Part shown: one piece after another, positions 35,402-44,014 of the stretch
Layout: the number at the start of each line of letters is the position of its first letter
How positions within the stretch are numbered: the stretch's first letter is position 1
From: Mycobacterium simiae
Lineage (GTDB): Bacteria > Actinomycetota > Actinomycetes > Mycobacteriales > Mycobacteriaceae
NCBI RefSeq assembly: GCF_008370645.1
Contig: NZ_VTZN01000002.1
Span: 1 to 64,000, forward strand
DNA: 64,000 bases
Direction: 5' to 3'
The notes under the pieces: model-generated
Databases searched by the model: none
Told to the model about the DNA's origin: nothing
Seen by the model: only the letters and a program-made list of their open reading frames with translations
Program-made: the position numbers and the translations under genes

Positions 35402-35658
35402 TTGCGGTTCTCCTTCGGCCGGCCACTCAGCAACCAGCACTGTCCGGCATCATTAGACTGCGATACGTCGGCAATATTCGTCTTTTCGGGCGACAGCATT
35501 CCCCGATGAGCGCAGCGTAACTGGATACCACAGCATTACACCCCGCACTGCCGCGTCGTCCGAACGGAGAACATGTTCGCAATCCAGCAACGCATCGGGC
35601 CGGGCGGGTGGTTCCCTTGCCACCGGGACCGATCCGATCTCGATACCTAGGGGAAATC

Positions 35659-37260
35659 GTGAGCCCGAGCCGCGACGACACGCCTACCGGCCCCATCTTG
35701 GCTGCGCGACCGCAGCAGGACCCACCCGGTCAAGGCCCAAACTCGGTGAGACGATGGGGCGTCGTGCAAGACCTTGCGGCAGGCGCGCTGCTGGTCAGCG
35801 CGCTGTTCCTACCGTGGAACCTGTACTTCGGATTACGGATCCCTGGCAGCAGCCAATACTTGTTCGCTGTCCTACTGCTGGTGACGCTGCTGTCGCTGAT
35901 CGCTGCTGCGCTGCCCCATGCGGCTAGACCCAATCCAACGCTGGCCGGCCGACTACGTCTGGGGCTTAACATCCCTTACCTGCTGCTGATATCGGCACTC
36001 GTTGTCTACGACATGGTCCAAACCATCCGGCTGGGTGGCACCATCCAGGTCCCGGGTGGCATCGGTCCAGGCGGCTGGCTGGGAATCGCCGGCGCGCTGC
36101 TCAGCGCACAGCCACTGATCACCGGCGCCATCGCAGCCGACGACCGATACCGCGGATGGTTCTTAGCCGCCCGAATCATCGGCTACGCCTCAATGTTCGG
36201 CGCCGCGCTGAGCGCCGGTTTCACGCTGTCCTGGCGGGTACGGTACGCGTTACAGCCGTCGGGTTCCGGGTTCGGCAAGCAGAACATCGCGGTGATCGAC
36301 ACAGCAGTGGTCTACGGCGTCGTCGCCCTCGTCGCTGTCCTCGTCGCGTCGCGGTGGATCCTCAAAGGCACCGAAGAATCCCGACTATCCACGATTGGCC
36401 TGGGAGCCTCGACACTGGTGGCGGGAATCGTCGTGTGGAGCTTGCCCGTCGGCCGCGAGATCGACGCCTTCCACGGCATCGCCCAGAACACGTCGACCGC
36501 CGGAGTCGGATTCGAAGGGTATCTGGCGTGGGCGGCGGCGGCCGCGATTTTCGCGCCACTGACATTGTTGCGCTCGTCCAGCACCCGGTTGACCGACCGG
36601 GACCGGTGGCGGGCGGCGGCGCGAAACGGATTGCTGCTCATCGTCGTGTGGTGTCTGGGCTCGGTGCTGATGAGGCTCACCGACCTACTGACCGCGGTGC
36701 TGTTGAACTACCCGTTTTCGCGCTATGACACCATGACCCTGGCCGCGTTCGACCTGGTCACCGGTGTGCTGGCGATCTGGCTGCGCATCAACCTGTCCAA
36801 CGATGCGCTGCCCGGCCGGCTGATCTGGTCGCTCTGCGGACTTGTCTTCACGCTCACTATCGCTCGCGTGATCGTAGGTGTGGTACTTGCTCCCCGCTTC
36901 GAGGAATCCCCCGGCGTTACAGCCAACCCGGTCTACGGGAACAACCTGGCCCAGCAGATCACCAGCACTTTCGACGTGACGCTGTGCGGCCTGGCGCTGA
37001 GCATCCTTGCCGCCGTCATCGTCAGCCGGCGGCTGCGCCCGCCCGGGCAGCGCCGCCGCCACCCGCGACGTCGCCGGCCTGCTGTGCCTGCTGTGCCTGC
37101 AGAAGCCAAAACGACGCAATTCCCCACCGCGCCCACGGGCCACGACGCGCCTACCACGGTCTTGACCGGCTCCACCGGATCCCCTCGGATCTTCCGGTCT
37201 GCCGAATCAACCGGGCCGGTGCGTCCGAAGATCTACCGGCCACCGGGCAATTCGTCGTAA
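35659..37260 (+). CDS. Polytopic membrane protein (Rv0537c-like)
   Basis: A 533-residue protein with a hydrophilic N terminus (about 1-40), about ten transmembrane helices through residue 455, and a cytoplasmic Arg/Pro-rich tail of about 75 residues ending IYRPPGNSS. No enzymatic motif is evident. AGGGGAAATC lies directly before the GTG at 35659, favouring it over the upstream frame start at 35608. It is transcribed divergently from the Pro/Thr-rich gene across a 257-nt gap. Function unknown. Confidence 0.8.
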   Translation: MSPSRDDTPTGPILAARPQQDPPGQGPNSVRRWGVVQDLAAGALLVSALFLPWNLYFGLRIPGSSQYLFAVLLLVTLLSLIAAALPHAARPNPTLAGRLRLGLNIPYLLLISALVVYDMVQTIRLGGTIQVPGGIGPGGWLGIAGALLSAQPLITGAIAADDRYRGWFLAARIIGYASMFGAALSAGFTLSWRVRYALQPSGSGFGKQNIAVIDTAVVYGVVALVAVLVASRWILKGTEESRLSTIGLGASTLVAGIVVWSLPVGREIDAFHGIAQNTSTAGVGFEGYLAWAAAAAIFAPLTLLRSSSTRLTDRDRWRAAARNGLLLIVVWCLGSVLMRLTDLLTAVLLNYPFSRYDTMTLAAFDLVTGVLAIWLRINLSNDALPGRLIWSLCGLVFTLTIARVIVGVVLAPRFEESPGVTANPVYGNNLAQQITSTFDVTLCGLALSILAAVIVSRRLRPPGQRRRHPRRRRPAVPAVPAEAKTTQFPTAPTGHDAPTTVLTGSTGSPRIFRSAESTGPVRPKIYRPPGNSS

Positions 37261-37263
37261 GCG

Positions 37264-38295
37264 TCAGCGCAGCGGCGCGAACGCGAAGTCGCGCAGCCCC
37301 GCGCTGGGTGCCACCGTTGCGCGGAAACCCAGCACCTCGGCGGCTCGCGCCGGGTCGGCGACGATGTGGCGCACATCGCCGCTGCGGTACTGGCCGGTGA
37401 TCACCGGGGGCACCGCCTGACCGCGGGCCTGGCACAGCGCGCTGGCCACCTCCAGGATTGAGATGGGCTGCCCGGAGCAGACGTTCAGCGCGGTGAAATA
37501 GCCACCAGCTGCCTGCGCCGCGGCCAGGTTGGCGGCGGCGACATCGTCGACGTGGACGAAGTCCCGCATCTGACCACCGTCTTCGAAAACCCTTGGCGGC
37601 TCGCCGTTTTCCAGCGACGAGCGGAATATCGCAGCCACCCCGGAATAGGGCGTGTCGCGGGGCATGCCGGGGCCGTAGACGTTGTGGTAGCGCAACGCCA
37701 CCACCGATCCGCCCGTGGACTCCGACCAGGCCAGCGCGTAATGCTCTTGCGCCGTCTTGCTGGCCGCATACAGGCTGCGCGGACGCAGCGCGGCATCCTC
37801 GTCGACGAGGCGCCAGCTGACCGGCTCCACACATACCGGGCAGCGGTGTTCGAAGACGCCGGCGTCCAGATCGGCCCGCCGCCGCGGCACCGGGTCGACG
37901 AGCCCATGCTGGCGACACCGGTAGCGCCCCTGCCCGTACACCACCATCGAGGAGGCCAGCACCAGGTGCTTAACCCCGGCGGCGAACATCTGGGCCAGCA
38001 GCACGGTAGTGCCGTAGTCGTTATGACTGCCGTAAGCGGGCGCGTCGGCGGCATCAACGCCGGCACCCACCATCGCCGCCTGGTGACACACCACGTCGAC
38101 GCCGGCCAGCAGCGGGGCTAGCGCCTCGGCATCGCGGATGTCGACCCGGTGACACCCCGGCGGTAACGCCGGGTTCGGGCCGTGCGCGGCCGGCAGCAGC
38201 GCGTCGACACCCACCACCTCGTGGCCGGCCGCGCTCAAGGCCGCACCCACCCGGGTCCCGATGAAACCGGCCGCGCCGGTCAGCAGCACCTTCAC
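37264..38295 (-). CDS. galE3: NAD-dependent epimerase/dehydratase, GalE-like
   Basis: A 343-residue extended SDR. NAD motif LTGAAGFIGTRVG (5-17), catalytic serine region LVLASSMVVYG near 115, and catalytic YAASK near 174. Between strand and active-site Tyr is an insertion carrying Cys-x-x-His and Cys-x-x-Cys elements (RCRQHG ... HRCPVC), which look like a small zinc site. It acts on an unknown nucleotide sugar. The GTG at 38295 overlaps the stop of pnp as GTGA. Converges with the membrane protein gene, 3 nt away. Confidence 0.88.
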   Translation of the reverse strand: MKVLLTGAAGFIGTRVGAALSAAGHEVVGVDALLPAAHGPNPALPPGCHRVDIRDAEALAPLLAGVDVVCHQAAMVGAGVDAADAPAYGSHNDYGTTVLLAQMFAAGVKHLVLASSMVVYGQGRYRCRQHGLVDPVPRRRADLDAGVFEHRCPVCVEPVSWRLVDEDAALRPRSLYAASKTAQEHYALAWSESTGGSVVALRYHNVYGPGMPRDTPYSGVAAIFRSSLENGEPPRVFEDGGQMRDFVHVDDVAAANLAAAQAAGGYFTALNVCSGQPISILEVASALCQARGQAVPPVITGQYRSGDVRHIVADPARAAEVLGFRATVAPSAGLRDFAFAPLR

Positions 38296-39095
38296 GGTAG
38301 CTCCAACGGCAATGTCACGCCGGCGTGCATTAGGCAGTCGGTACAGGTGCGCTCGGTGGCGACCCGGCCGATCGCCGCCTTAACCAGCTCTTTGAGCAAC
38401 TCCACGTTCTCCCCGAATCCGGCATATACCTCAGCGGCTTTCACCCCATCACCGAAAGCCACGCCAGCATCCACGTCGGTCACCAAAGCTATTGCGGCAT
38501 AGCATAGTTCAAGCTCGCGGGCGAGTATCGCCTCCGGATAGCCGGTCATGTTGACCAAGCTGAAGCCGGCCGCGGCGAACCACTGGCTTTCCGCGCGGGT
38601 AGAAAATCGCGGGCCCTGGATCACCACCATGGTGCCGCCGTCAACCACATTGGGCACATCGGGAAGCCCGGTCACCGCGGTGCGCAGCGCCAGGCAATAC
38701 GGATCGGCGAAGGTGGCGTGCACCCCACCGGAATCGAAGTAGGTGTCAGCCCGGCCCCGGGTGCGGTCGACCAGCTGGTCGGGCACCACCACCGCGCCCG
38801 GCCCAAGGCGCGGGGTCAGGCTGCCGACGGCGCACGGCCCGAACACCCGCCGAACCCCCAGCGCTCGCAACGCCCACATGTTGGCCCGGTACGGCACGGT
38901 GTGCGCCGAGTACTGGTGGTTGGCGCCGTGCCGGGGTAAGAACGCGACTTCGTGGTCGCCAATGGCGCCTATCGTGATGGGCGCACTGGGCGCCCCGTAT
39001 GGGGTATCGAGATTGACCGTGCGCGCCCCGGGTCCGAAGAACGTGTAGAAGCCGCTGCCGCCGATGACTCCGAGCATCCGACCATTGTGGTGCAT
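38292..39095 (-). CDS. pnp: S-methyl-5'-thioadenosine phosphorylase family protein
   Basis: A 267-residue purine nucleoside phosphorylase-family enzyme (MTAP class) for methylthioadenosine salvage. Phosphate-binding [13 protein letters not shown] (about 9-21) and [14 protein letters not shown], then the substrate motif [14 protein letters not shown] and [15 protein letters not shown] near 190, then VTDVDAG. The ATG at 39095 gives MHHNGRMLG and fits Rv0535 (from memory). It faces menA; the start codons are 16 nt apart, which implies overlapping, probably leaderless promoters. Confidence 0.92.
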   Translation of the reverse strand: MHHNGRMLGVIGGSGFYTFFGPGARTVNLDTPYGAPSAPITIGAIGDHEVAFLPRHGANHQYSAHTVPYRANMWALRALGVRRVFGPCAVGSLTPRLGPGAVVVPDQLVDRTRGRADTYFDSGGVHATFADPYCLALRTAVTGLPDVPNVVDGGTMVVIQGPRFSTRAESQWFAAAGFSLVNMTGYPEAILARELELCYAAIALVTDVDAGVAFGDGVKAAEVYAGFGENVELLKELVKAAIGRVATERTCTDCLMHAGVTLPLELP

Positions 39096-39111
39096 AGGGC
39101 AGGATGCCTTC

Positions 39112-39984
39112 GTGGCCACTTTCGCGCAGTGGATCTCCGGCGCTCGCCCGCGCACGTTGCCCAATGCGGTGGCGCCGGTGGTTGCCGGCACCGGGGGGGC
39201 GGCCTGGTTGCACACCGCCGTGTGGTGGAAAGCGCTGCTGGCGCTGGTCGTCGCAGTCGCGCTGACCATCGGGGTCAACTACGCCAACGATTATTCCGAC
39301 GGCATCCGTGGCACCGACGACCAGCGCGCCGGCCCGATGCGGTTGGTGGGCTCGCGACTGGCAGCCCCGCGATCGGTGCTCACCGCGGCGATCCTGAGCC
39401 TGACAGTCGGCGCGGCGGCCGGGCTGGCGCTGGCACTGCGCAGCGCGCCGTGGCTGATTGCGGTCGGCGCTATCTGCATCGCCGGGGCCTGGCTATACAC
39501 CGGTGGGTCGAAGCCCTACGGCTACTCGGGTTTCGGCGAGGTCGCGGTGTTCGTGTTCTTCGGCCTGATCGCCGTGCTCGGCACCCAGTACACCCAAGCG
39601 TTGCGGGTCGACTGGGTGGGGCTGGTGCTGGCAGTGGCGACGGGAGCGTTGTCGTCGTCGGTTTTGGTGGCCAACAACCTGCGCGATATCCCCACCGACG
39701 TGGTGTCGGGCAAGATCACCCTGGCAGTCCGGCTCGGCGACGCCCGTACCCGAGTGCTTTACCAGGCGCTGTTGCTGACGGCCGGGGCTTTGACCCTGCT
39801 GTTGATGATCGCGACGCCGTGGTGTGCCGTGGGCCTGGCGGCAGCTCCGCTGGCCCTGCGCGCCGCTGCACCGGTGCGGGCCGGGAGCGGCGGCCCGGCG
39901 CTGATCCCGGTGTTGCGCGATACCGGGCTGACCATGCTGGTGTGGGCTGTCGCTGTGGCGGCCGCGTTAGCGGGGGTCGCTTGA
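39112..39984 (+). CDS. menA: 1,4-Dihydroxy-2-naphthoate polyprenyltransferase MenA
   Basis: A 290-residue UbiA-family integral membrane enzyme that attaches the polyprenyl chain (probably the GrcC1 product, inference) to dihydroxynaphthoate, giving demethylmenaquinone for MenG. Both Asp-rich motifs are present: [15 protein letters not shown] (about 62-76) and NNLRDIPTD (about 187-195). About nine helices. GTG at 39112 lies 7 nt after a weak -10-like element. Divergent from pnp. Confidence 0.95.
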   Translation: MATFAQWISGARPRTLPNAVAPVVAGTGGAAWLHTAVWWKALLALVVAVALTIGVNYANDYSDGIRGTDDQRAGPMRLVGSRLAAPRSVLTAAILSLTVGAAAGLALALRSAPWLIAVGAICIAGAWLYTGGSKPYGYSGFGEVAVFVFFGLIAVLGTQYTQALRVDWVGLVLAVATGALSSSVLVANNLRDIPTDVVSGKITLAVRLGDARTRVLYQALLLTAGALTLLLMIATPWCAVGLAAAPLALRAAAPVRAGSGGPALIPVLRDTGLTMLVWAVAVAAALAGVA

Positions 39985-39990
39985 ATTGTT

Positions 39991-40044
39991 GCGTTGAGGG
40001 CGGGCGCTGTCGGCGTGTCGGCGCCATAGGCGCACACTCAACGC
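39991..40044. repeat. Inverted repeat between menA and fabH
   Basis: GCGTTGAG (39991-39998) and CTCAACGC (40037-40044) flank a GC-rich core with an inner GGCGCC-ATA-GGCGC. Similar elements recur between mycobacterial genes (from memory). It could terminate menA; there is no T tract. Confidence 0.45.
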
Positions 40045-40070
40045 GTGGATGACAACCAGGGACGGCTGCT

Positions 40071-41087
40071 ATGACGGAGATCGCCACGATCAGTGGGGCT
40101 AAGAGTGTCGGGCTGCTCAGCGTCGGCGCGTATCGCCCGGAGCGCGTCGTCACCAACGACGAGATCTGTCAGAACATCGACTCATCCGATGAATGGATCT
40201 ACACCCGCACCGGTATCAAGACCCGCCGGTTCGCCGCCGACGACGAATCCGCCGCTTCGATGGCAGCCGAGGCCTGTCGACAAGCACTGTCAAACGCCTC
40301 GCTCACCGCGGCCGACATCGACGGCGTGATCGTCACCACCAACACCCATTTCCTGCAAACCCCACCCGCCGCCCCGACCGTCGCGGCGGCGCTGGGCGCC
40401 AAGGATGTGCGCGGGTTCGATATCTCCGCGGGGTGCGCCGGATTCGGATACGCACTCAGCACGGCGGCCGACATGATTCGGGGTGGGAGCGCGAAAACGA
40501 TGCTGGTGGTCGGCACCGAAAAACTGTCCCCCACGATAGACATGCACGACCGCGGCAACTGCTTCATCTTTGCCGACGGCGCCGCCGCAGTGGTCGTGGG
40601 CGAGACACCGTTTCAAGGCATCGGGCCGACCATTGCCGGCAGCGACGGCGAACAGGCCAATGCCATCCGGCAGGACATCGACTGGATCACTTTCGCGCAG
40701 AATCCAAGTGGTCCGCGCCCGTTCGTGCGGCTGACCGGTCCGGCGGTCTTCCGTTGGGCGGCATTCAAAATGGGCGATGTCGGTCGGCGGGCACTGGACG
40801 CAGCCAGGGTCGAACCCGATCAGATAGACGTGTTCGTGCCTCATCAAGCCAACAGCCGAATTAATGAACTGTTGGTGAAGAACCTGCAATTGCGACCCGA
40901 CACCATTGTCGCAAACGACATCGAGCACTCCGGAAACACGTCAGCGGCTTCCATTCCGTTAGCGATCGCCGAACTCATGGAGACGGGGGCGGCCAAGCCG
41001 CGCGATCTGGCCCTGCTGATCGGATACGGCGCCGGGCTCAGCTACGCAGCGCAAGTCGTGCGGATGCCGCTACATAGCGACGCCTGA
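40071..41087 (+). CDS. fabH: 3-Oxoacyl-ACP synthase III (mycolate primer enzyme)
   Basis: A 338-residue KAS III. In mycobacteria it condenses long acyl-CoA with malonyl-AcpM, linking FAS I to FAS II for mycolic acids. The triad is C122 ([10 protein letters not shown]), H258 (VPHQANSRI) and N289 ([10 protein letters not shown]), the numbering known for mtFabH. GACGGCTGCT precedes the ATG. It does not belong to the menaquinone pathway. Ends 18 nt before the convergent DUF4229 gene; PE_PGRS6 found there in M. tuberculosis (from memory) is absent. Confidence 0.95.
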   Translation: MTEIATISGAKSVGLLSVGAYRPERVVTNDEICQNIDSSDEWIYTRTGIKTRRFAADDESAASMAAEACRQALSNASLTAADIDGVIVTTNTHFLQTPPAAPTVAAALGAKDVRGFDISAGCAGFGYALSTAADMIRGGSAKTMLVVGTEKLSPTIDMHDRGNCFIFADGAAAVVVGETPFQGIGPTIAGSDGEQANAIRQDIDWITFAQNPSGPRPFVRLTGPAVFRWAAFKMGDVGRRALDAARVEPDQIDVFVPHQANSRINELLVKNLQLRPDTIVANDIEHSGNTSAASIPLAIAELMETGAAKPRDLALLIGYGAGLSYAAQVVRMPLHSDA

Positions 41088-41105
41088 GGACGCCTGCGGC
41101 CTCTG

Positions 41106-41444
41106 CTAAGAATCCTCGTCCGGCGACTCGTCGGGTGGCGCCTCCCCGCGCAGCCGGGCTCGCAACTGCTCACGTTCTGCCCGCCGACGCTCGCCGGCTA
41201 CCGCCAGCGCGGCCGTGGCGCGCCGTCGCAGCGGGGTAAACAGCCAGATGCCCAGGGGCATCCCGATGATCAACGCGAACAACACCGCAACAACTAGCGG
41301 GAATTCGGTGATCCCGGCCAGTCCCGCCAGCCCGTAGATCGCACCGCTAAGTACAACCACCAACAACAGCCTGGCCGTCACATAGACCACGACGTCAACA
41401 ACGCCGCGCTCTCCAGTGCGCTTGCCGCTAGGCGCTTCTGACAC
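41106..41444 (-). CDS. DUF4229 membrane protein
   Basis: A 112-residue protein with two transmembrane helices (about 17-40 and 46-70), followed by a charged coiled-coil-like tail (RRRATAALAVAGERRRAERE) and an acidic end. DUF4229 pattern; corresponds to Rv0531 (from memory). Function unknown; divergent from the small gene at 41491. Confidence 0.82.
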   Translation of the reverse strand: MSEAPSGKRTGERGVVDVVVYVTARLLLVVVLSGAIYGLAGLAGITEFPLVVAVLFALIIGMPLGIWLFTPLRRRATAALAVAGERRRAEREQLRARLRGEAPPDESPDEDS

Positions 41445-41465
41445 AGCCTGAGCCTACGGCGCGGG

Positions 41466-41471
41466 TATATT
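41466..41471 (+). promoter_or_regulatory. -10 element of the small membrane gene
   Basis: TATATT lies 8 nt before AGGAGG (41479-41484), which in turn is 6 nt before the GTG at 41491. Confidence 0.5.
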
Positions 41472-41490
41472 CGCTCACAGGAGGTGTCGA

Positions 41491-41643
41491 GTGCTTTACC
41501 TGCTCGTTGTCCTGGTGTTGGGGACGCTGATCTACATTGGCTGGCGTGCGGCGCGGTCGCAGATAAGCCGGCAGAAGACGCGCGTTATCGGACCCGACGA
41601 CGATCCGGAGTTTTTGCGGCGGTTGGGACAAGGGGGACAGTAA
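41491..41643 (+). CDS. 50-residue single-helix membrane protein
   Basis: GTG start, with a strong ribosome site AGGAGG (41479-41484) and a TATATT -10 box upstream. It encodes MLYLLVVLVLGTLIYIGW (a transmembrane helix), followed by a basic segment and an end DDDPEFLRRLGQGGQ. A conserved small gene of this kind is annotated as Rv0530A in M. tuberculosis (from memory). It lies beside the cytochrome c maturation block, but its function is unknown. Confidence 0.8.
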   Translation: MLYLLVVLVLGTLIYIGWRAARSQISRQKTRVIGPDDDPEFLRRLGQGGQ

Positions 41644-41657
41644 CCTGAGCCAAGCCG

Positions 41658-42986
41658 TTACGCGAAGCTCGGATTCAATCGTCGCTGGTCTGGCGGGAAA
41701 CCATCGGCGACCGCTGCTGCCAATTCGGCGAGCGCTTCCCGGGTGTCCCGCTTCAATCGGTCTAGATTGATCTCGGCGCCTTCGTCTAGATGCGGATCGA
41801 ACGGCACCAGCCGTACCGCGCGGCAGCGCCGTCCGAAGTGATCGATCACCTTTTGCACGTCAACCTTGCTCGAGCGCGAGCGCACCGCGTTGATCACCGC
41901 GATCGAGTTGCGTACCAAATCCACGTAGCCGTGGGCCTCCAGCCAGTCCAGTGTCGCCGAGGCGCTGCGCGCCCCGTCGATGGAGGCCGAACTCACCACA
42001 ATCAGCATGTCCGAATTGGCCAGTATGGGTGACATCGCAGAATGCAGCAGTCCGGTCCCGCAGTCGGTGAGCACCAGGCCGTAGAACCGCTCCAAGATTC
42101 CCATTGTGCCGGTGTAGTCTGCGGCGCTGAAAGCCTCAGACGCAGCCGGGTCAGTATCTGACGCCAGCACCTCGAGCCCGCTCGGGCCTTGCGAGGTGTA
42201 GCCGCGCACGTCGCTGTAGCGCGCGATACCTTCGGCGTCGCGGAGCAGATGCCGCACCGTCGCCGGGGTTTCTAGCGGCACCTTCTGGCTGAGCGTGCCA
42301 CGGTCGGGGTTGGCGTCCACGGCGACCACACGGTCGCCGCGCACGGAGGCAAAGGTGGCGCCCAGCGTCGCGGTGATGGTGGTCTTGCCGACGCCGCCTT
42401 TCAGCGATAGCAGCGCCACCCGGTAGCAGCCTCGCATCGGCCGATTGATCTGGGCCACCAGGTCGTTGTAGCGGGCGGCCCGCCGGCTCTCCCCCAGATT
42501 GATGCGCTGTCCAGAAAGCATGTAGAGCAGCCGGCGCCACCCCTCCGATGGCGGCGGTTTGACCGGTCGCAGCAGCATGGTCGTGGCTAACTCGGGATAG
42601 GGTGTCTGCGGTATCGGTTCCGGGCGGTATTGGGGCTCTGCCGGGGCCTCAGCCGGCCCCGGGCAGTAGGCGCCATACGCGGTCGGATCGACAAGTGGGA
42701 TGACCGGAAGTGGTCCGGTTTCCTGCGTATCCGGGGCAGCATCCCAAGCCCGCGGGTCCCCGGGTGTGGTCGGCGATCCCCCCATGGCCACGCCGTCAGC
42801 GGGTGCGGAGACTCGTCGCTCAGTGCGGAATCCAGCAAAGGCCCGGGTCGGGGTTTCGTCACCGCGTTGTGCCGCAGAGTCGCCGGCATGCGATCCCTGC
42901 GGCGGCAATTGCGTGGTCGGATGATCTGGTGCGAGGTCGCCGTCGTGGGCGGTGGGCGCCCCCACGCCCGTTGGATGCTCTGACAC
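41658..42986 (-). CDS. ParA/MinD-like ATPase with Pro-rich N terminus
   Basis: A 442-residue protein. The first about 150 residues are disordered and Pro-rich. The C-terminal half is a deviant Walker A ATPase: LKGGVGKTT at about 196-204, DANPDRGTLSQ (switch), and LTDCGTGLLHSAM (Walker B). This resembles the EspI-type ATPases of mycobacteria more than chromosome-partition ParA. The GTG at 42986 is placed 5-6 nt after GGGGGAG; the GTG at 42992 is too close to it. Last gene of the minus-strand hemL-ccsA run. Corresponds to Rv0530 (from memory). Confidence 0.85.
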   Translation of the reverse strand: MSEHPTGVGAPTAHDGDLAPDHPTTQLPPQGSHAGDSAAQRGDETPTRAFAGFRTERRVSAPADGVAMGGSPTTPGDPRAWDAAPDTQETGPLPVIPLVDPTAYGAYCPGPAEAPAEPQYRPEPIPQTPYPELATTMLLRPVKPPPSEGWRRLLYMLSGQRINLGESRRAARYNDLVAQINRPMRGCYRVALLSLKGGVGKTTITATLGATFASVRGDRVVAVDANPDRGTLSQKVPLETPATVRHLLRDAEGIARYSDVRGYTSQGPSGLEVLASDTDPAASEAFSAADYTGTMGILERFYGLVLTDCGTGLLHSAMSPILANSDMLIVVSSASIDGARSASATLDWLEAHGYVDLVRNSIAVINAVRSRSSKVDVQKVIDHFGRRCRAVRLVPFDPHLDEGAEINLDRLKRDTREALAELAAAVADGFPPDQRRLNPSFA

Positions 42987-43039
42987 GTGCACTCCCCCTT
43001 GTTGCTAGTGCGGGACTCGGGTCGGTTACGGTCGGACGG

Positions 43040-44014
43040 TCAGCCCACGCCCGCATAGGAGTGCAGACCGACAGTCACCAGGTTAACGAAGAACAAGTTG
43101 AAAACCATGGCGACGAATCCGGCGACGTTGATCCAGGCGGCCTTGCGGTCCCGCCACCCGGCGGTCGACCTGGCATGCAAGTAAGCGGCGTACACCACCC
43201 AGGCGACGAACGACACCGTCTCCTTGGGATCCCACCCCCAATACCTGCCCCAGGCCTCCTCGGCCCAGATGGCGCCGAAAATCACCCCGAAACCGAACAC
43301 CGGGAAGGCGAAAATCGTGGTTCGGTAGGCGATCCGATCTAGGGTCTGCGCATCAGGGAACCGCCGCACCAGACGAGCCAGCGTGCCCTCGGTTTCGGGC
43401 TCACCCAGCCGCGACGTGCGCAGCAGAAACAGGATGCTGGCAATACCGGCGACCAGGAACACCCCCGACCCCAGACTGACCACCGACACGTGAATGGGCA
43501 GCCAGTACGACTGCAGCGCTGGCATCACCGGCGCGGCATTGGCGTAGAGCCAGCGTCCAGACACCGTCAGCAGGACCAAAATCGGAACCAGCAGGAAAAC
43601 CCAGAGCGGCCGGTACTGCGGGCGGCGCAGCACGATCGCCCCCGCAACTAACCCGGACATGCAGGTGAGGTTGATGAACTCGTACATGTTTCCCCACGGC
43701 ACCCGCATGGTAGCCAGGCCGCGCAGCACTATGCATGCGGCCAGCAACCCAATGCCGAGGTAGAGCACGGCTAGGCCGGCGCGCCCGACCCGTTCGTCGA
43801 AGGGTCGCTGCGGAGCGTAAGCTACGACGCCGGGAACGCTGCTATCGGCGCCGACCGAACCGACGGCTACCACAACCGGTTCGAGTTTGCGCCCGCGGAC
43901 GTAGGCCAGCTCGAAGGCCAGCAACAGCAGCGCCACCACCAACGCCACCACCGCCGAAGTGAACGCCCAGTCGGAGTACCGGGCCAAACCGATATTGATG
44001 TGCGCGGTATTCAT
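43040..44014 (-). CDS. ccsA: Cytochrome c biogenesis protein CcsA/ResC
   Basis: A 324-residue System II haem handling protein with about eight transmembrane helices and the tryptophan-rich haem motif WGRYWGWDPKET near residue 237, preceded by WAEEA. Conserved His residues are visible (IHVSVVSL and LHARSTA; a further one in LHSYAG). With ResB it delivers haem to apocytochrome c outside the membrane. The start overlaps the resB stop (ATGA), so the two are made together. Confidence 0.95.
   Translation of the reverse strand: MNTAHINIGLARYSDWAFTSAVVALVVALLLLAFELAYVRGRKLEPVVVAVGSVGADSSVPGVVAYAPQRPFDERVGRAGLAVLYLGIGLLAACIVLRGLATMRVPWGNMYEFINLTCMSGLVAGAIVLRRPQYRPLWVFLLVPILVLLTVSGRWLYANAAPVMPALQSYWLPIHVSVVSLGSGVFLVAGIASILFLLRTSRLGEPETEGTLARLVRRFPDAQTLDRIAYRTTIFAFPVFGFGVIFGAIWAEEAWGRYWGWDPKETVSFVAWVVYAAYLHARSTAGWRDRKAAWINVAGFVAMVFNLFFVNLVTVGLHSYAGVG

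Noticed and set aside
35566-35585. CGAAC ... GAACATGTTCG considered as a LexA (SOS) box
   Set aside because: The half-sites are 2 nt apart rather than the 4 nt needed for the mycobacterial GAAC-N4-GTTC site.
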